From Dehalococcoidia bacterium (lineage in GTDB: Bacteria > Chloroflexota > Dehalococcoidia > GIF9 > UBA5629), in NCBI GenBank assembly GCA_028715025.1, contig JAQTLG010000069.1, forward strand, positions 1 through 7,840: a stretch of DNA of 7,840 nucleotides. Reading direction: 5' to 3'. The notes beneath the pieces were generated by a model. That model made no database searches and was not told where the DNA came from. It saw only the letters and a list, made by a program, of their open reading frames with translations. The position numbers and the translations under genes were made by a program. Below, in pieces: positions 5,539 to 7,840 of the stretch (its first letter is position 1; the number at the start of each line of letters is the position of its first letter).

Positions 5539-6729
5539 TTATTTATCCTTCAAGAAAATATCCATGAGTTTGAATCCCGGCTCAACCGAGATACCGGTGC
5601 GGCCGGCCTCCGCCTCCGTGAAGCGGGCTGCCCCGTTGGGTTTTACACCTCCGCCCCAGATGAGGAAGGGAACGGGCTCGGCGCTATGTGTCTTAAGCTC
5701 GATCGGCGTGGGATGGTCAGGCATCACCAGCACCCTTATCTGCCCACCCTTCCAGTCCAGCAGTTTGCTGATGACCTCCCTGTCGATCAATTCTATAGCC
5801 TTTATCTTATCGATTATCGATCCCCTGTGTCCCATCTCGTCCGGCGCCTCAATATGCATAACAACCAGGTCGCCGGTATTAAGCCATCCCAGCGCTCCTT
5901 CAGCCTGGGCTGAGAAATCGTTGTCAAGGTTATCGGTAACGCCATCGATATGCAGCACCTCTATGCCGGCCATTATAGCCAGCCCGCGCAGCAGATCGAC
6001 ACCCGATGTGAGCGATGCCCTGAGGCCGCGTACCTCCTGGAAAGAAGGCATCTCCGGCACACGGCCGCTGGGCCAGAAAAGCCATATCGAGGTCACCGGC
6101 AGCTTGCCCTGCCTCTTTCGCGCCTCGTTGACCGGGTGTCCTTCCAGCACGCTCTCAGATTTTTTCATCAGTTCATTTAAAAGCTCACTTCCGCGTCCGC
6201 GTGGAAGGTAATCCCCCACCTGGCGATCGGTTATATCGTGCGGGGGTGTGCAGACAGCCATCAGGGCATTCTCATGGCCGCTTATCCTGCAAATGTGTCT
6301 GTAGCTGATGCCGGGAAAGAATTTTAGCGCGCCTGAGCCCAGTTTTTCATTCAGGGTATCTATAATGGTCACGGCCTCCCCGGTGCTGATATGCCCGGCG
6401 CTGTGGCTGACCATTTTACCCTCAATTATCGTCACCAGATTGCAGCGAAACGTAACGTCCCCCGGACCAATGGGGACACCCACGCTTCGGGCTTCGATGG
6501 CGCTCCTCCCTCTGTAATAGACCGTGGGGTCATAACCCAGAACAGACATGCACGCCGGCGCGCTGCCTGGCTCCATACCCGGCGGTATGGTCAATGCCAT
6601 GCCGCTGTACCCCTGCCCTGCCATACGGTCGAGATTGGGGGTAAGCGCTAGCTCAAGGCATGTTTTGTTATCCCTCACGGCAAGGGGCCAGCCGGAGGCG
6701 CCGTCCACTATGACTATGCAAAATTTCAT
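5539..6729 (-). CDS. archaeal-type cofactor-independent phosphoglycerate mutase family protein; possible homoserine kinase
   Basis: The 396-residue product belongs to the alkaline-phosphatase-fold ApgM family. Expected metal ligands are present: D9 (VDGASGW), S56 (EPGS), D297 and H301 (EAPDEMGH), D338 and H339 (MPDH) and H348 (KTHSAEPVPFLIWGGG). LGYDP and GRSAIEA are also family motifs. The active site therefore looks intact. Glycolytic mutase (3-phosphoglycerate to 2-phosphoglycerate) is the default reading. However, a branch of this family has been proposed to be homoserine kinase, and location 21 bp upstream of lysC supports that option; sequence alone does not decide. I chose ATG 6729 because MKFCIVIVDG matches the usual start; an in-frame TTG two codons earlier is possible. 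No Shine-Dalgarno is visible at normal distance, so initiation may be leaderless or weak. Confidence 0.88.
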   Translation of the reverse strand: MKFCIVIVDGASGWPLAVRDNKTCLELALTPNLDRMAGQGYSGMALTIPPGMEPGSAPACMSVLGYDPTVYYRGRSAIEARSVGVPIGPGDVTFRCNLVTIIEGKMVSHSAGHISTGEAVTIIDTLNEKLGSGALKFFPGISYRHICRISGHENALMAVCTPPHDITDRQVGDYLPRGRGSELLNELMKKSESVLEGHPVNEARKRQGKLPVTSIWLFWPSGRVPEMPSFQEVRGLRASLTSGVDLLRGLAIMAGIEVLHIDGVTDNLDNDFSAQAEGALGWLNTGDLVVMHIEAPDEMGHRGSIIDKIKAIELIDREVISKLLDWKGGQIRVLVMPDHPTPIELKTHSAEPVPFLIWGGGVKPNGAARFTEAEAGRTGISVEPGFKLMDIFLKDK

Positions 6730-6749
6730 AGCCAATAAGTTTACAATTG

Positions 6750-6778
6750 TTGCCCTAAAAGTTAAAGCCGACTATAAT
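6750..6778 (+). promoter_or_regulatory. promoter of tRNA-Pro
   Basis: TTGCCC (6750-6755, 4/6 match) and a perfect TATAAT (6773-6778) are separated by exactly 17 nt. Transcription would start near 6785, a few bases before the mature tRNA 5' end at 6791. The boxes lie in the short gap shared with the divergent phosphoglycerate-mutase-family gene. Confidence 0.7.
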
Positions 6779-6790
6779 ATCTAACCCGTG

Positions 6791-6867
6791 CGGGGAGTAG
6801 CGCAGTTGGTTAGCGCGCAGCGTTCGGGACGCTGAGGTCGGAGGTTCGAGTCCTCTCTCCCCGACCA
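6791..6867 (+). tRNA. tRNA-Pro, anticodon CGG
   Basis: A full cloverleaf can be folded. The acceptor stem is CGGGGAG (6791-6797) with CTCCCCG (6857-6863). The D stem is GCGC (6800-6803) with GCGC (6813-6816). The anticodon stem is CAGCG/CGCTG with loop TTCGGGA (6823-6829), giving anticodon CGG at 6825-6827 and G at position 37. The T arm is GGAGG/CCTCT with loop TTCGAGT. The discriminator is A and the 3' CCA (6865-6867) is encoded. CGG reads proline codon CCG. The body closely resembles bacterial proline tRNAs. It is convergent with mazG, which ends 10 bp away, and no terminator hairpin is visible between them. Confidence 0.97.
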
Positions 6868-6877
6868 GCCACTATCC

Positions 6878-7675
6878 TTACCCCACTTCCTTCTTCGCCT
6901 CATCCCAGATGGCATCCATTTCGCTAAGCTTCATGCCTCGCAGGTCCAGACCCCGTTCACGGCAGACCTGTTCGATATATTGAAACCGCCTCGTGAAACG
7001 GGCATTGGCCAGGCGCAGCGCTGATTCGAGGTCCACATCCATATGGCGGGCGACACTGGCCAGCACCAGCAGCACGTCGCCGAACTCATGGTTCTTTTCT
7101 TCCTGGGTTGTGGCACTCTTCAGTTCCGCCACCTCCTCAACCAGCTTATCTATGATATCGTCAGCATTCTCCCAATCAAAACCCACGGCAGCTACCCTGC
7201 GTCCCGCAGTCTGGCTATATGCCAGGGCCGGTAAACTGCCGGGTATGCCGGCCAGAAGCGATTGACTGCCTTTCTTCTCACGTTCTTTAAGCTCCTGCCA
7301 GCTGAGAGACGCCTCTTCGGCGTCAGCTATCTCCTTGCCGTCAAAGACATGAGGATGCCTCTTGATCATTTTGCTGTTAATACTGCGTAGTACGTCCTCG
7401 AGAGAAAACTCCCCCGCTTCGCGGGCGACCTGGGAATGCAGCATTATCTGCAGCCAGAGATCGCCCAGTTCCTCACTGAGGGCCGCCATATCGTTATTAT
7501 CGATCGCCTCCAGCACCTCATAACTTTCCTCGACAAGATATTTCTTGAGAGAGTCATGCGTTTGCCGTCGGTCCCAGGGACAGCCGCCCTCCCCCCGTAA
7601 ACGCTCTACGATTGTTCTGAAGGTCTCGAATTTATCGAGCTCTGCTTCGTTGAATCCTGATATCTCGCTGGCCAT
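6878..7675 (-). CDS. mazG: nucleoside triphosphate pyrophosphohydrolase MazG
   Basis: MazG hydrolyses nucleoside triphosphates to monophosphates and pyrophosphate, a house-cleaning activity on (d)NTPs including damaged ones; in E. coli it has also been linked to lowering (p)ppGpp. The 265 residues form the usual tandem arrangement. The first domain has GGCPWDRRQTH (30-40), the metal-binding EESYE (49-53) and EELGD (68-72), followed by KRHPHVF (105-111). The second has VGFDWEN (164-170), EEVAE (180-184) and EFGD (197-200). Both EExxE...ExxD sets are intact. The start ATG is 8 bp after the upstream peptidase stop. GGAG lies only 1 nt before it, too close for ideal use, so initiation is probably by coupling to the upstream gene. 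No alternative start fits the family N-terminus. Confidence 0.96.
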   Translation of the reverse strand: MASEISGFNEAELDKFETFRTIVERLRGEGGCPWDRRQTHDSLKKYLVEESYEVLEAIDNNDMAALSEELGDLWLQIMLHSQVAREAGEFSLEDVLRSINSKMIKRHPHVFDGKEIADAEEASLSWQELKEREKKGSQSLLAGIPGSLPALAYSQTAGRRVAAVGFDWENADDIIDKLVEEVAELKSATTQEEKNHEFGDVLLVLASVARHMDVDLESALRLANARFTRRFQYIEQVCRERGLDLRGMKLSEMDAIWDEAKKEVG

Positions 7676-7683
7676 ACTCCGGC

Positions 7684-7840
7684 TTAATCCCGCCTGCCTC
7701 CGAATACCAGTAAGATGAAGTAGAGCAATTGTGCCACGGCCTGCAGCATGGCCGCCACATAGGTCAGGGCCGCAGCGGATAGAACTGCACTTGCCCCTTC
7801 ATATTCCTGTCCTACCAGCAGTCCGGTTTCCTTGATCATT
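7684..7840 (-). CDS. YugP-type neutral zinc metallopeptidase, C-terminal fragment
   Basis: Only the last 51 codons before TAA (7686-7684) are in the window; the gene continues beyond base 7840. The visible end contains GASAVLSAAALTYVAAMLQA and then a hydrophobic run ending LLYFILLVFGGRRD. I recognise this as the conserved C-terminal membrane segment of the YugP/Zn_peptidase_2 membrane zinc metallopeptidases (B. subtilis YugP-like). The zinc-binding HEXXH motif would lie upstream, outside the window, so catalytic integrity cannot be judged. The stop lies 8 bp before the mazG start, so the two genes are likely one transcript. Confidence 0.8.
   Translation of the reverse strand, partial: MIKETGLLVGQEYEGASAVLSAAALTYVAAMLQAVAQLLYFILLVFGGRRD

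Noticed and set aside
5255..6211. Long plus-strand open frame of 318 codons
   Set aside because: It lies antisense across the lysC/phosphoglycerate-mutase-family junction, both of which have clear family motifs. Its translation is low-complexity, rich in serine and leucine, and matches no family.
6864..6880. Terminator after tRNA-Pro
   Set aside because: The 10 bases between the CCA end and the mazG stop contain no hairpin or T-run. Any terminator would have to lie in the mazG antisense strand, where I see none.
1..7840. Mobile element, CRISPR array or defence system
   Set aside because: No transposase, integrase, terminal repeats or spaced direct repeats were found, and all genes are housekeeping types. 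MazG here is the full-length tandem-domain house-cleaning enzyme rather than a toxin-antitoxin component.

Overview
This 7.8 kb window looks like ordinary, densely packed bacterial chromosome. Base composition is moderately GC-rich by eye, with AT-rich intergenic gaps. The set of genes (gyrA directly behind a TPR gene, a stand-alone NifU-C/Nfu protein, a Bacillus-type aspartokinase, a phosphoglycerate-mutase-family gene, tRNA-Pro, mazG and a YugP-type zinc peptidase) and the protein sequences suggest a Chloroflexota (Dehalococcoidia-like) genome. That assignment is inference from memory of family sequences, not a search result.

Layout: every protein gene except nfu lies on the minus strand, so they are read right to left. 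Region A (7840 to 6878) holds the 3' end of a YugP-family zinc metallopeptidase followed 8 bp later by mazG. Region B (6867 to 6736) is a plus-strand tRNA-Pro(CGG) with an encoded CCA and a good sigma70-type promoter, divergent from region C. Region C (6729 to 4300) is a two-gene unit: an archaeal-type phosphoglycerate mutase homologue, then lysC. The pairing suggests the first gene may be a homoserine kinase analogue of the aspartate amino-acid pathway. lysC carries a strong internal ribosome-binding site and ATG (4782), a hallmark of alpha2beta2 aspartokinases that make their beta subunit from an in-frame internal start. Region D (4072-4290) is the plus-strand nfu gene, convergent with lysC. 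Region E (3821 to 1) is a TPR protein, translationally coupled to gyrA, followed by the 5' part of an alpha/beta hydrolase that runs off the left edge.

The 250 bp divergent gap between nfu and the TPR gene (3822-4071) holds the richest regulatory sequence: a perfect TTGACA box, three TAAATTA repeats, a possible opposing promoter and a possible 36-codon upstream ORF that overlaps the TPR start.

No mobile element, CRISPR array, prophage or defence system is visible. I see no clearly new system. The points most worth checking are the lysC internal start, the role of the phosphoglycerate-mutase homologue, the TPR plus HIRAN-like protein coupled to gyrA, and a basic insertion in the last GyrA blade.
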